DNA of 64,000 nucleotides from Mesobacillus zeae. GTDB taxonomy: Bacteria; Bacillota; Bacilli; Bacillales; Cytobacillaceae. The notes beneath the pieces were generated by a model. That model was not told the origin of the DNA and made no database searches. It saw only the letters and a list, made by a program, of their open reading frames with translations. The stretch lies in assembly GCF_003570705.1 (NCBI RefSeq), contig NZ_QWVT01000011.1, positions 62,001 to 126,000 of the forward strand. Reading direction: 5' to 3'. The translations under genes were made by a program, and so were the position numbers. Each line of letters begins with the position of its first letter. Within the stretch, counting starts at the first letter, position 1. Positions 16,811 to 25,883 of this stretch are shown here, piece by piece.

Positions 16811-17689
16811 ATGAATGTCATTGAGATCGACAGACTGACGAAACAATACGGGAAAGCACGGGGTATTACGGATGTCAGCTTCTCGGTGAAGGAAGGCGAG
16901 ATCTTCGGGTTCATAGGACCGAACGGGGCCGGAAAGTCGACGACGATCCGGACGCTGCTTTCACTCATTTATCCAACAAGCGGCAACGCGAAAATTTTTG
17001 GCAAGGACTGTGTCAAGTTTGCACCGGAAATCAAAAAAGAGATCGGCTATCTCCCTTCGGAAGTGTTTTATTATGACAATATGAAGGTGGGCGAGCTTCT
17101 TGCCTATTCTGCGAGTTTTTATCGTAAAGACTGCACGCGGCGGATCAAGGAACTGGCGGAAATGCTGGACCTCGACCTTGGAAGGAAAGTCGGGGATTTG
17201 TCGCTCGGAAACAAGAAAAAAGTCGGTATCGTCCAGGGAATGCTGCACGAGCCAAAGCTTCTGATTCTTGACGAGCCAACAAGCGGACTTGACCCGCTGA
17301 TGCAGCAAACCTTTTTCGAGCTTTTGAGGGAGGAAAACAAAAAAGGAGTCACCATCCTTTTTTCTTCCCATATTCTGACCGAGGTCCAAAAGCTGTGCGG
17401 CAGGGTGGCGATCATTAAAGAAGGAAAAATCGTCACCGTTGAGAGCATCAGTACGCTCCAAGAAAATAATTATAAAAAATTCAGGGTCGAAACAAGCTCA
17501 TTGCCAGACATCGCTGCTTTTCAAATCAGTGGGATCAAGGACCTTGAAGTGAACGGCCGAAATGTTCGTTTCTTGTTTAAAGGCGACCTGAACAAAATTA
17601 TCAACATTTTTTCCGGTCTTGATATCGTCAATCTTTGGGTGGAAGAGCCTGATCTCGAGGAAATTTTCCTCCACTATTATGAAAAATAG
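16811..17689 (+). CDS. ABC exporter ATP-binding protein
   Basis: The protein (292 residues from ATG 16811, preceded by AAAGGGGG) is a cytosolic ATPase of an ABC-2-type exporter. Motifs are Walker A GPNGAGKSTT, signature LSLGNKKKVGIVQG, Walker B LLILDEPTSGLDP and the H-loop SSHIL. The signature LSLGN, instead of LSGGQ, is common in this DrrA/CcmA-like group. Genes for two permeases follow, so the transporter is a heterodimer with one ATPase type. It is controlled with them by the upstream TetR protein. Confidence 0.93.
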   Translation: MNVIEIDRLTKQYGKARGITDVSFSVKEGEIFGFIGPNGAGKSTTIRTLLSLIYPTSGNAKIFGKDCVKFAPEIKKEIGYLPSEVFYYDNMKVGELLAYSASFYRKDCTRRIKELAEMLDLDLGRKVGDLSLGNKKKVGIVQGMLHEPKLLILDEPTSGLDPLMQQTFFELLREENKKGVTILFSSHILTEVQKLCGRVAIIKEGKIVTVESISTLQENNYKKFRVETSSLPDIAAFQISGIKDLEVNGRNVRFLFKGDLNKIINIFSGLDIVNLWVEEPDLEEIFLHYYEK

Positions 17690-17701
17690 AAGGTGAGCCT
17701 G

Positions 17702-18502
17702 ATGAATATATATAGGCACGAATTGAAAGCATACCGGAAGTCTACCATCATCTGGACATTTTCCCTGATTGGACTCACGGCCCTCTTCCTCTCGATGTTC
17801 CCGTCGATTTCGAAGGATGCCGAACAGTTCGGGAAGCTGCTTGAAGGGTATCCTGAAGCGGTCAGGAAAGCAATTGGGCTAGAACTCGACACATTCTTTT
17901 CCTTTCTCGGCTTCTATTCATACACCTTTCTCTACATCACGCTTGCCGGAGCCATCCAAGCCATGAATCTCGGTCTGTCGGTTTTTTCGAAGGAAATGCG
18001 TGAAAAGACGGCCGATTTTCTTCTTACAAAGCCGGTCACCCGTGAAAAAGTATTTCTCTCCAAGCTTCTGGCAGCACTGACTTCTCTCCTTGTCACAAAC
18101 GTTGCTTTTTTCGCAGCCAGCTTCCTGATTTCCAGCCGCATTACGACTGAAGATTACAGCGGAAAAGCTTTCCTGCTCATCTCCCTGACCTTGCTGTTCA
18201 TTCAGTTGATTTTTCTCGCACTTGGGCTTTTCATTTCTGTTTTCGCAAGGCAGCTAAAGAACATCACGGCTGTTTCATTTGGCACAGTGTTTGGCTTCTT
18301 CCTGCTCGGCATGCTCAGCTCAACAAGCGGAAGCGATGGAGCTATGCGCCTATTATCTCCGTTCAAGTATTTTGATACTGCGTACATCATCCGTCACGGT
18401 GAATATGAATGGCGCTATATCCTCGCCGCGAGCATCATTGTGCTGGTTTCGGCCGCAATGGGCCTCATCATTTTTAAAAAGAAGGATATCCATTCTGTCT
18501 AG
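17702..18502 (+). CDS. ABC-2-type exporter permease, first subunit
   Basis: The protein (266 residues from ATG 17702, with AAGGTG upstream) has six predicted transmembrane segments. The N-terminus MNIYRHELKAYRKSTIIWT is the cytosolic lead helix shared by this permease group. The conserved coupling stretch EMREKTADFLLTKPVTREKVFLSK lies between segments 2 and 3. The second permease shows the same pattern, so the two are paralogues that likely pair. The start is 12 bp after the ATPase stop. Confidence 0.88.
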   Translation: MNIYRHELKAYRKSTIIWTFSLIGLTALFLSMFPSISKDAEQFGKLLEGYPEAVRKAIGLELDTFFSFLGFYSYTFLYITLAGAIQAMNLGLSVFSKEMREKTADFLLTKPVTREKVFLSKLLAALTSLLVTNVAFFAASFLISSRITTEDYSGKAFLLISLTLLFIQLIFLALGLFISVFARQLKNITAVSFGTVFGFFLLGMLSSTSGSDGAMRLLSPFKYFDTAYIIRHGEYEWRYILAASIIVLVSAAMGLIIFKKKDIHSV

Positions 18503-18523
18503 CGGGAAAGGAGGAGAAAAAGC

Positions 18524-19318
18524 ATGAATCTTTTTTGGCGGGAAATGAAGGCGAACAGAAAGTCATTGACCATTTGGAGTATCGGTATGGTGATTTTAAT
18601 CGGTTCAAGCATGTCCAAATATGCTGGCTTTAGCGCCTCAGATCAGTCTGTGAACAGCCTGATGGCAGATATGCCGGATACCATGAAAGCGGTAATGGGC
18701 ATTGGGGACTTTGATCTGGCAACAGCGAGCGGCTATTACGGCCTGCTTTTCCTATATCTGATCCTTATGGGTACAGCGCATGCTGGCATGCTCGGAGCCA
18801 ATATCCTTGCAAAAGAGGAAAGGGACCGGACAGCGGAGTTCTTGTTTGTAAAGCCAGTTTCAAGGGGAAGAATCATGATGTTGAAGCTTGCGGCGGCGGT
18901 TACGAATGTTAGTGTGTTCAATCTTGTAACCCTGTCCGCATCTTCCGTATTTTTCATTTATTTTGGAGAAGATGAGCATTTTGCCAAAGATCTACTCATC
19001 CTGATGGTTGGCATGCTTCTTCTCCAGCTGCTGTTCCTCTCTATTGGCATGCTCATCGCTGCTCTTTTGAAAAGGCCGGGAAAATCGGGTGCACTATCGG
19101 GTGCCATCCTGTTAATAGCCTTCGTCCTGTCGGTTGCCGTCAACTTGAAAGAAGAGCTCAGTGTGCTGAAGTATGTGACACCATTTCAGTACTTTGATGC
19201 CCACCAATTGATGGAGACAGGATTTGACCCTGTGTTTACCGGCTTATCCGTTTCGCTGACTGCACTGTTCCTGCTCCTGGCTTTCCGAAGCTATAACCGG
19301 AAAGATTTAAACGGTTAA
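18524..19318 (+). CDS. ABC-2-type exporter permease, second subunit
   Basis: The 264-residue membrane protein resembles the preceding permease along its length: the lead helix FWREMKANRKSLTIWS and the loop EERDRTAEFLFVKPVSRGRIM occupy equal places. Six transmembrane segments are predicted. GGAGG precedes the ATG. It is the last gene of the tetR operon. The exported substrate is not evident. Confidence 0.88.
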   Translation: MNLFWREMKANRKSLTIWSIGMVILIGSSMSKYAGFSASDQSVNSLMADMPDTMKAVMGIGDFDLATASGYYGLLFLYLILMGTAHAGMLGANILAKEERDRTAEFLFVKPVSRGRIMMLKLAAAVTNVSVFNLVTLSASSVFFIYFGEDEHFAKDLLILMVGMLLLQLLFLSIGMLIAALLKRPGKSGALSGAILLIAFVLSVAVNLKEELSVLKYVTPFQYFDAHQLMETGFDPVFTGLSVSLTALFLLLAFRSYNRKDLNG

Positions 19319-19397
19319 AGTGCAGTGATGCTGTAGGGACATGTGAACGAGAATGGCTGATGAGCATCCCGGGGAAACTGCCCCATTTTCAATAGCT

Positions 19398-19436
19398 AGA
19401 AAAAGGAGGCTGGATATCTGGTCTCTTTTTTTGTAT
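19398..19436 (+). terminator. Possible terminator of the tetR-ABC operon
   Basis: AAAAAGGAG can pair with CTCTTTTTT around a GC-containing loop, giving a weak stem followed by T7. It lies 80 bp after the last exporter gene. Confidence 0.5.
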
Positions 19437-19481
19437 ATAAGATAAATTCAGATTTTGCTATTTATTGTCACAAAATAAATA

Positions 19482-19510
19482 TTGCATGGGTTTTTGTATG
19501 ATGATAATAT
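19482..19510 (+). promoter_or_regulatory. Sigma-A promoter of the alpha-glucoside uptake operon
   Basis: TTGCAT (19482-19487) and TAATAT (19505-19510) are spaced exactly 17 bp. The start of transcription is predicted near 19517, giving a leader of about 265 bases with three operator-like sites. Confidence 0.75.
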
Positions 19511-19527
19511 GGAACTACAAGAAATTG

Positions 19528-19541
19528 TGAAAACGGTTTCC
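19528..19541 (+). promoter_or_regulatory. Catabolite-responsive element (CcpA site)
   Basis: TGAAAACGGTTTCC fits the cre consensus TGWAANCGNTNWCA with one mismatch at the last base. It lies about 11 bp after the predicted transcription start, suited to CcpA repression when glucose is present. The local LacI protein could also bind it. Confidence 0.75.
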
Positions 19542-19647
19542 TTGGTAAAATGTTTTTAGGAGTAGCTATAACTCTAGTAACATGGCTAACACCATTGGAG
19601 AACAAAGTTATTCTGGCAATGTTGCAACAAATTTTTTTACTGAATTG

Positions 19648-19663
19648 TGCAAACGATTTCGCA
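19648..19663 (+). promoter_or_regulatory. LacI-family operator-like palindrome
   Basis: TGCAAACGATTTCGCA is a near-perfect palindrome with a central CG, the pattern of LacI/GalR operators. A related half-matching site, TGCAAGCGTTTTCT, lies at 19726-19739, nearer the gene. Both are in the leader of the binding-protein gene. The cognate regulator is probably the LacI protein at 23044. Confidence 0.65.
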
Positions 19664-19783
19664 ACAAGTCCAAAATACATAAAAAAATGGCATGCGAAAA
19701 AATCATCTATTTTTTTGCCAGGAAGTGCAAGCGTTTTCTCGGTGGAAGCGAGACACATTATCAAAATTAAATGGAGGTCAACC

Positions 19784-21085
19784 ATGACTAAGAAAAAGCT
19801 GTTTTCAGGAATTTTCGCAGTAGTCCTTTTGCTAAGCGTCGTGCTTGGAGGATGTTCGGGTTCCACAGACTCTAAAGACAAAGGGTCCAAAGGGGACGTA
19901 ACCATCGATGTCTTCCAATTTAAGGTTGAGTTCAAGAAACAATTCGAAGAAGTCGCCAAAAAATATGAAAAAGATAACCCTGGCGTGAAGATCAATATTA
20001 CGACAGTCGGCGGCGGTGAAGACTATGGTGCTGCCCTCAGGTCAAAATTTGCTTCCGGCAAAGAGCCTGCTATCTATAACGTAGGCGGACCGCAGGATGT
20101 GAAAGACTGGAACAAGAAACTGGCTGACCTTTCCGATACAAAAGCTGCCGATGCAGCATTCGAAGGAACGCTTGATGGCGTAACAAAAGACGGTAAAGTC
20201 CTTGGACTTCCATTTAACCAGGAAGGATACGGCTTGCTTTTTAACAAGGATATATTCAAAAAAGCGGGCATCAATCCGGAAAAAATCACGACACTTGCTG
20301 CTCTCGAAGAAGCAGTGAAAACGCTTGACGGCAAGAAAAAAGACCTTGGCCTAAAGGCGGTATTCGCCCTTCCAGGTAAGGAAACCTGGGTGACTGGCCT
20401 GCATTTGTCAAATGCTTTCCTGGCTCCTGAATTCGACAACAATGCGCTGAACTCATTTGCAGCCAAGAAAGTTGAATTCAAATATGGCGAAGGCTTCAAA
20501 AAGGTTCTGGACCTTCAAAACAAATATTCTGTCCAGCCTACTGTTAGCCTTGACTATGCAAAGCAAGTAGAAGAGCTTTTCTCCCTGCAAAAAGTTGCGA
20601 TTATCGAGCAGGGTAACTGGACTTACGGTTCTATTGCGGGAATCGATGAAGAGTTTGCAAACAACGGCGTAGGCCTTCTGCCAATCCCTGTTGAAGGCTA
20701 CAAAGAAGATTCAATTCCTGTTGGGATCCCAATGTACTGGGCTGTCAACAGCAACAAAGATGATAAGACTGTAGAAGAATCCAAGAAGTTCCTAGACTGG
20801 CTCTACACTTCCGATGAGGGAAAAAGAACAGTCCTTGAAGATTTCAAATTCATCCCTGCTTACGAAGGTTATGATGCATCCAAGATTTCCGACCCTATTT
20901 CAAAAGAAATCTATAAATACGTTGAAAACAAGAAAACAATCGGCTGGGCATTCATGGGATATCCAACTGGCTGGGGACAAGAAGAACTGGGTGTCCAAAT
21001 CCAGAAGTACCTAAGCGGCGATGCTGATTGGGATCAAGTGGTTGAAAATACACAGAAATCATGGGAAAAATCAAGAAGCAAATAA
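19784..21085 (+). CDS. Sugar ABC transporter substrate-binding lipoprotein (alpha-glucoside type)
   Basis: The protein (433 residues from ATG 19784, with ATGGAGGTCAACC as ribosome binding site) is a lipoprotein: a hydrophobic signal segment ends in the lipobox LGGC. The mature part has the family 1 sugar-binding protein fold (VDVFQFK-like start is seen as IDVFQFKVEF; FNQEGYGLLFNKDIF; YWAVNS). A longer frame reaches back to 19550, but it crosses the operator sites and lacks a ribosome binding site. It captures oligosaccharides outside the cell for the two following permeases. Neighbouring GH13 glucosidase and LacI genes suggest alpha-linked glucosides such as maltose-type sugars. The ATPase of the system is not here; the MsmX type shared by several importers in Bacillus probably serves. 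Confidence 0.88.
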   Translation: MTKKKLFSGIFAVVLLLSVVLGGCSGSTDSKDKGSKGDVTIDVFQFKVEFKKQFEEVAKKYEKDNPGVKINITTVGGGEDYGAALRSKFASGKEPAIYNVGGPQDVKDWNKKLADLSDTKAADAAFEGTLDGVTKDGKVLGLPFNQEGYGLLFNKDIFKKAGINPEKITTLAALEEAVKTLDGKKKDLGLKAVFALPGKETWVTGLHLSNAFLAPEFDNNALNSFAAKKVEFKYGEGFKKVLDLQNKYSVQPTVSLDYAKQVEELFSLQKVAIIEQGNWTYGSIAGIDEEFANNGVGLLPIPVEGYKEDSIPVGIPMYWAVNSNKDDKTVEESKKFLDWLYTSDEGKRTVLEDFKFIPAYEGYDASKISDPISKEIYKYVENKKTIGWAFMGYPTGWGQEELGVQIQKYLSGDADWDQVVENTQKSWEKSRSK

Positions 21086-21102
21086 TTAATTTCATGAAGA
21101 AA

Positions 21103-21218
21103 ATCTGGCAGAGTCAGAGTCAGCCAGATTGCGGGTGAGATTGACTGGGACGTTAACTTGACATTTTTCAAAGGGCCTGATTTTTTAGGGGATTTTTCCT
21201 TTAGGAATCAGTCCCTTT
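21103..21218 (+). promoter_or_regulatory. Two hairpins between binding-protein and permease genes
   Basis: ATCTGGC/GCCAGAT (21103-21129) and a larger stem with AAAGGG-CTGATT opposite AATCAG-CCCTTT (21170-21218) occupy the 174-bp gap. Such structures often stop part of the transcripts or protect the upstream message, so the binding protein is made in excess over the channel. Confidence 0.6.
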
Positions 21219-21259
21219 GTCTATTGAACTGCTAGCAAAGAGAAATTGGAGGTATTACC

Positions 21260-22123
21260 ATGTTGCGAACTCGGGATCTTTCCTACTGGTTGTTTCTCGC
21301 GCCTGTCCTAATTGCGCTGTCTTTGGTCGTTGTCGTGCCATTAGGGCTTGGGGTTTATTATTCCTTTACGGATTGGAACGGTATCGAAGTAGGGAGCTTT
21401 GTCGGATTTGAAAACTATATCAATGTCTTTCAGGATGAAGAGTTCATGGCGGCGTTATGGTTTACAGTGAAGTTTTCAATCGTTTCGATTATCTTGATCA
21501 ATTTCTTTGGCCTTTCCCTGGCGTTGATCGTCACTTCAAAAATTAAATCAAGCAAATTACTTCGAACAATCTTCTTCATGCCAAACCTGATCGGGGGACT
21601 TATCCTCGGCTTCATCTGGCAATTTATTTTCATGAAGGTATTTGATGGAATCGGAACTCACTTTGGTATCGAGAATCTTCAAGGCTGGCTTTCAACAACG
21701 GAGACAGGGTTCTGGGGTCTTGTCATCCTGATGAGCTGGCAGATGGCCGGATACATCATGGTCATCTATATTGCATATCTTGAAAGCGTGCCGACGGAGC
21801 TAATTGAAGCGGCTGAAATTGACGGTGCCTCCCCATTCCAGCGGCTGGTCTACATCATCTTCCCGCTTGTCGCACCGGCGTTCACCGTCAGCATGTTCCT
21901 GACTCTTTCGAACACGTTCAAGCTGTATGACCAAAACCTGTCACTTACTGGCGGAGGACCCTATAAATCGACGCAGATGGTGTCTATGGAAATTTTCAAG
22001 ACGGCATTTGTGGAAAGTGAATTGTCGTATGCCCAGGCAAAAGCGGTTATTTTCTTCCTCATTGTCGCGGTCATTTCCTTGACTCAAGTTTACATCAACA
22101 AGAAAAGGGAGGTTGAAATGTAA
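21260..22123 (+). CDS. Sugar ABC transporter permease, MalF/LacF type
   Basis: The 287-residue permease has six transmembrane segments and the EAA coupling loop (PTELIEAAEIDGASPFQRLVYI, shortened here to EAAEIDGASPFQRL) that binds the ATPase. The N-terminus LSYWLFLAPVL is typical of the MalF-like partner of binding-protein-dependent importers. GGAGG precedes the ATG. The stop overlaps the next start by one base (TAATG), so translation is coupled. Confidence 0.92.
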   Translation: MLRTRDLSYWLFLAPVLIALSLVVVVPLGLGVYYSFTDWNGIEVGSFVGFENYINVFQDEEFMAALWFTVKFSIVSIILINFFGLSLALIVTSKIKSSKLLRTIFFMPNLIGGLILGFIWQFIFMKVFDGIGTHFGIENLQGWLSTTETGFWGLVILMSWQMAGYIMVIYIAYLESVPTELIEAAEIDGASPFQRLVYIIFPLVAPAFTVSMFLTLSNTFKLYDQNLSLTGGGPYKSTQMVSMEIFKTAFVESELSYAQAKAVIFFLIVAVISLTQVYINKKREVEM

Positions 22124-22938
22124 TGGGACGGAAATACAAACTGCCTGTCGAGCTGCTTGGCGTGTTATTGGGCCTCCTGTGGCTTGCTCCTTTTTACTTG
22201 ATGATCGTTAACTCCTTTAAGACAAAAAGAGAAATATTTTCTGATACGCTGAAGCTTCCGGAAGGGTTTAATTTTGACAACTATATCGAGGCTTTTACAC
22301 AGCTTAACTTTATGCAAACCTTTTTTAATTCCTTGTTGATTACAATTGTTTCGGTGTTCATCATCGTCATTTTCTCCTCGATGGCTGCCTATGCGCTATC
22401 ACGCAACAAAAGCAAGGTGAGCACGGTTATTTTCTTCATCTTCGTTGCGGCTATGCTGATCCCTTTCCAGTCGGTCATGATTCCGCTCGTCACCGTTTTC
22501 GGCAAGTTTGAAATGCTGAACCGCTCGGGCCTGATTTTCATGTATCTCGGCTTTGGGGCAAGCCTTTCAATCTTCCTATACTACGGCACTCTGAACAGTA
22601 TTCCAAAGTCACTGGATGAGGCTGCAACGATTGACGGGGCAAACAAGTTCCAGGTTTTCTGGTACATCATTTTCCCGATGCTGAAACCAATTACGGTTAC
22701 TGTCGCAATCCTGAACACCATCTGGATCTGGAACGACTACCTGCTGCCTTCCCTTGTCATCAACCAGGAGGGAATGGAAACCATCCCGCTGAAAATGTTT
22801 TTCTTCTTTGGAGAATATACAAAACAATGGCATTTGGCTCTTGCAGGTCTGACAATCGGAATCCTGCCGGTCATCATCGCTTACTTCTTTGCCCAACGTG
22901 AAATTATTAAGGGAGTTTCTGAAGGCGCTGTTAAATAA
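22123..22938 (+). CDS. Sugar ABC transporter permease, MalG/LacG type
   Basis: The 271-residue permease is the second channel subunit. It has six transmembrane segments and the coupling loop PKSLDEAATIDGANKFQVFW. The N-terminal hydrophobic segment ends APFYLMIVNSFKTKREIF, typical of the MalG-like group. The C-terminus AQREIIKGVSEGAVK is also characteristic of these permeases. It forms the heterodimeric channel with the preceding gene. Confidence 0.93.
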   Translation: MGRKYKLPVELLGVLLGLLWLAPFYLMIVNSFKTKREIFSDTLKLPEGFNFDNYIEAFTQLNFMQTFFNSLLITIVSVFIIVIFSSMAAYALSRNKSKVSTVIFFIFVAAMLIPFQSVMIPLVTVFGKFEMLNRSGLIFMYLGFGASLSIFLYYGTLNSIPKSLDEAATIDGANKFQVFWYIIFPMLKPITVTVAILNTIWIWNDYLLPSLVINQEGMETIPLKMFFFFGEYTKQWHLALAGLTIGILPVIIAYFFAQREIIKGVSEGAVK

Positions 22939-23043
22939 CAGAGTTTAGAATATCGATGGAGCAGCCTTCTGTTTTCATTCATTAATTTTGTTTCACATTA
23001 AAAACATCCCAGGATGACTGTGATGGGTAAGGAGGAAGCTGCG

Positions 23044-24084
23044 GTGGTAACGATAAAGGATGTGGCGAAGGAAGCCGGAGTGGCTCCTTCCACAGTCTCC
23101 AGGGTGATTGCAGACAGCCCAAGAATCAGCGAGGAAACAAAAAGGCGCGTCCGTGAAGTGATGGAGGAGCTCGGGTACTATCCGAATCTGCAGGCACGGA
23201 GTCTGGCAGCAAAAAGCACGAAAACTATTGGCATCATCATGCCGGATTCAGCCTATCATAATCTTCAGAACCCGTTTTTCCCGGAGGTGCTGCGCGGAAT
23301 CAGCAAAAAGGCGCATGAGAGTAGATATGGGATCTATCTTTCAACCGGGTCATCAGAAACGGAAATTTATGATGAAGTAATCTCCATGGTGATGGGGAGG
23401 CGGGTGGACGGGATTATCCTGCTCTACTCACGGATCAACGATCGAACAATGAAGTACTTGGAGAAGGCTGTTTTTCCTTTTACAGTCGTCGGGAGGCCTT
23501 CCAAGAATGAAGAAAGAATAACGTATGTAGACAATAACAATGTGGCCATCACTAAGGAAGTCACCAACTATTTAATCGGGCTCGGACATGAAAAAATTGC
23601 TTTTGTTGGCGGGAATCTTAAGTTTGTTGTTACGGTTGACCGCCTTGATGGCTATAAAATGGCGCTGGCCGAAGCGGGCTTTCCATTCAGGGAAGAATAC
23701 GTGGTGCATGAAAGGTTTGTCCTTGAGAAAGGGAAAGAAGTGACGTTCTCCCTTATGTCGCTTGATTCTCCTCCGACTGCCTTTGTAGCTCAGGATGATT
23801 TAATGGCCTACGAAATGATCAGTCATCTCGAAGCCCTGAATATGACGGTTCCTGAAGACATTTCGATTGTGAGCTTTAACAATTTTTCCCTATCCGAACA
23901 TTCTAAGCCTCCGCTTACATCTGTTGATATTGGCACATTCAGGCTTGGCTATGAAGCCACTCAATATGTCATTGAGAAAATTGAAAACCCGGACGCGCTT
24001 CCAAAGCGGATTACCATTCCAACAAGGCTGATCGAACGGAAATCATGTGCGCCGAGAAGCATAGGAGAAGAGCAGGAAAGGTAA
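23044..24084 (+). CDS. LacI-family transcriptional regulator of sugar uptake
   Basis: The protein (346 residues from GTG 23044, AAGGAGGA eight bases upstream) has the LacI DNA-binding head VTIKDVAKEAGVAPSTVSRVI and hinge helix (NLQARSLAAKSTKTIG, with the usual LAAK hinge). A periplasmic-binding-protein-like sugar domain covers about 60-335. ATG codons up to 30 bp upstream would put extra residues before the head and overlap the ribosome binding site, so GTG is chosen. It lies between the importer and the glucosidase and most likely represses the operon via the palindromes upstream of the binding-protein gene, released by an imported sugar. Confidence 0.9.
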   Translation: MVTIKDVAKEAGVAPSTVSRVIADSPRISEETKRRVREVMEELGYYPNLQARSLAAKSTKTIGIIMPDSAYHNLQNPFFPEVLRGISKKAHESRYGIYLSTGSSETEIYDEVISMVMGRRVDGIILLYSRINDRTMKYLEKAVFPFTVVGRPSKNEERITYVDNNNVAITKEVTNYLIGLGHEKIAFVGGNLKFVVTVDRLDGYKMALAEAGFPFREEYVVHERFVLEKGKEVTFSLMSLDSPPTAFVAQDDLMAYEMISHLEALNMTVPEDISIVSFNNFSLSEHSKPPLTSVDIGTFRLGYEATQYVIEKIENPDALPKRITIPTRLIERKSCAPRSIGEEQER

Positions 24085-24151
24085 TGGCAGGGAGCAATCA
24101 TGACTTAAAAGTAAGTGCACGATACTCTTTATAGATCAGAGAGGGTTTTAT

Positions 24152-25837
24152 ATGGAGAAATTATGGTGGAAAGAAGCCGTTGGCTATCAAATTTATCCCC
24201 GCAGTTTCATGGATTCCAACGGGGATGGCATTGGCGATATCAAAGGAATCATTTCAAAATTGGATTATATAAAAGACCTTGGGATTGATGTGATTTGGGT
24301 TTGCCCGATGTATGCATCTCCAAACGACGACAATGGGTACGACATAAGCGATTATCATGCCGTCATGGATGAATTCGGGACGATGGGTGAATTCGATCTT
24401 CTTTTGAAGGAAGTCCACTCCCGCGGCATGAAGCTGATCCTTGACCTGGTCATCAACCATACAAGTGATGAGCATTCGTGGTTTATTGAATCTAGGGAAG
24501 CAAAAGACAGCCCGAAGCGGGACTGGTATATTTGGCGTGACGGCAAGGGCGGCGCAGAACCGAACAACTGGGAAAGTATTTTTGGCGGTTCTGCCTGGGA
24601 ATACGACGAGAAAACGAAACAGTACTTCCTTCACATTTTTTCAAAAAAGCAGCCTGACCTGAACTGGGAAAACGATGAAGTACGGGCAGCTCTGTATGAA
24701 ATGGTCAACTGGTGGCTTGATAAAGGGATTGATGGATTCCGTGTGGATGCCATCAGCCATATCAAGAAAGAGAGTGGCTTTAGTGACATGCCGAATCCAA
24801 AAGGACTCCAGTATGTTGCCTCCTTCGACAAGCATATGAATGTCGATGGAATCCACCGCTTTCTCGAGGAACTAAGGGATGAGACGTTTGCAAAGTATGA
24901 CATCATGACTGTTGGAGAAGCCAACGGGGTGACGGTGGATGATATAGAATTGTGGGTCGGTGAGAGGAAAGGGAAGTTCAACATGGTCTTCCAGTTTGAG
25001 CACCTTTCACTATGGGATGCTGAAACAAAAAAAGAATTGGATATTGTCGGATTTAAGGAAGTGTTGACCCGCTGGCAAAAAGGGATGGAAGGGAAAGGGT
25101 GGAACGCCCTCTTCATCGAAAATCATGATAAGCCGCGTGCAGTGTCGAGCTGGGGCAATGATGGGAAGTTTTGGAGGGAAAGCGCAACCGCATTTGCGAC
25201 TATGTACTTCCTCATGCAGGGAACCCCCTTTATTTATCAGGGGCAGGAAATTGGAATGACTAATGTCCAGTTCAATTCAATCGAAGACTATAATGATATT
25301 GCAACGATTAACCTGTACAAACAGGGAATCGCCGAAGGAAAATCCCATGAGCAAATGATTGAAGTCATCTGGGCTTCCAGCCGTGATAACTCACGGACGC
25401 CTATGCAATGGTCTGCCGCGGAACATGGCGGCTTCAGCACGGGCACGCCATGGATGAAGATCAATCCGAATTACCGCGACATCAATGTCGAAGCACAGCT
25501 GAAGGATGGGCAATCCGTCCTGCAATTCTACAAGAAGTTGATCAGGCTGAAAAAAGAGCAAGACGTTCTTATTTACGGATCGTATGAGGTGCGGGATGAA
25601 GATAATCCGCAGACCTATGTCTATACAAGGGAGCTTGAGGGAGACGAGGTTGCTATCATTACGAACCTTTCCTCGAAACCGGCTTCCTTCACCTGCAAGC
25701 AAGTGGAAGAGCTGAACCATGCTGGGCTGCTGCTCAGCAATTATCCCGTCGCCCAGCATCTCCCTGTCCAAACCGTAGAGCTGAAGCCTTACGAAGCAAG
25801 AGTATATAAAATCAAAAAAGTACATGCCAGGAGCTAA
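24152..25837 (+). CDS. malL: Alpha-glucosidase / oligo-1,6-glucosidase (GH13)
   Basis: The 561-residue cytosolic enzyme has the exact length of B. subtilis MalL. The GH13 sites are visible: DLVINHTSDEH (region I), GFRVDAISH (nucleophile Asp near residue 199), VGEANG (acid/base Glu) and ENHDKPR (third acid). It hydrolyses short alpha-glucosides to glucose. The residue after the nucleophile is Ala. In GH13_31 enzymes Val there goes with alpha-1,6 and Ala or Thr with alpha-1,4 preference, so maltose-type sugars may be favoured. It ends the importer cluster and has a strong terminator that starts inside its last codons. Confidence 0.9.
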   Translation: MEKLWWKEAVGYQIYPRSFMDSNGDGIGDIKGIISKLDYIKDLGIDVIWVCPMYASPNDDNGYDISDYHAVMDEFGTMGEFDLLLKEVHSRGMKLILDLVINHTSDEHSWFIESREAKDSPKRDWYIWRDGKGGAEPNNWESIFGGSAWEYDEKTKQYFLHIFSKKQPDLNWENDEVRAALYEMVNWWLDKGIDGFRVDAISHIKKESGFSDMPNPKGLQYVASFDKHMNVDGIHRFLEELRDETFAKYDIMTVGEANGVTVDDIELWVGERKGKFNMVFQFEHLSLWDAETKKELDIVGFKEVLTRWQKGMEGKGWNALFIENHDKPRAVSSWGNDGKFWRESATAFATMYFLMQGTPFIYQGQEIGMTNVQFNSIEDYNDIATINLYKQGIAEGKSHEQMIEVIWASSRDNSRTPMQWSAAEHGGFSTGTPWMKINPNYRDINVEAQLKDGQSVLQFYKKLIRLKKEQDVLIYGSYEVRDEDNPQTYVYTRELEGDEVAIITNLSSKPASFTCKQVEELNHAGLLLSNYPVAQHLPVQTVELKPYEARVYKIKKVHARS

Positions 25838-25857
25838 GGCCCGGCATGTGCTTTTTT
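25814..25857 (+). terminator. Terminator of the sugar operon
   Basis: AAAAAAGTACATGCC pairs with GGCATGTGCTTTTTT, overlapping the malL stop codon. A long A/T outer stem makes it work in both directions, including for pepT readthrough. Confidence 0.9.
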
Positions 25858-25883
25858 AAACATTGAGCTGGGTAATTAAAGGT

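Noticed and set aside
19550-19783. 78-codon N-terminal extension of the sugar-binding protein
   Set aside because: It crosses the operator sites, has no ribosome binding site, and the lipoprotein signal with a strong site begins at 19784.
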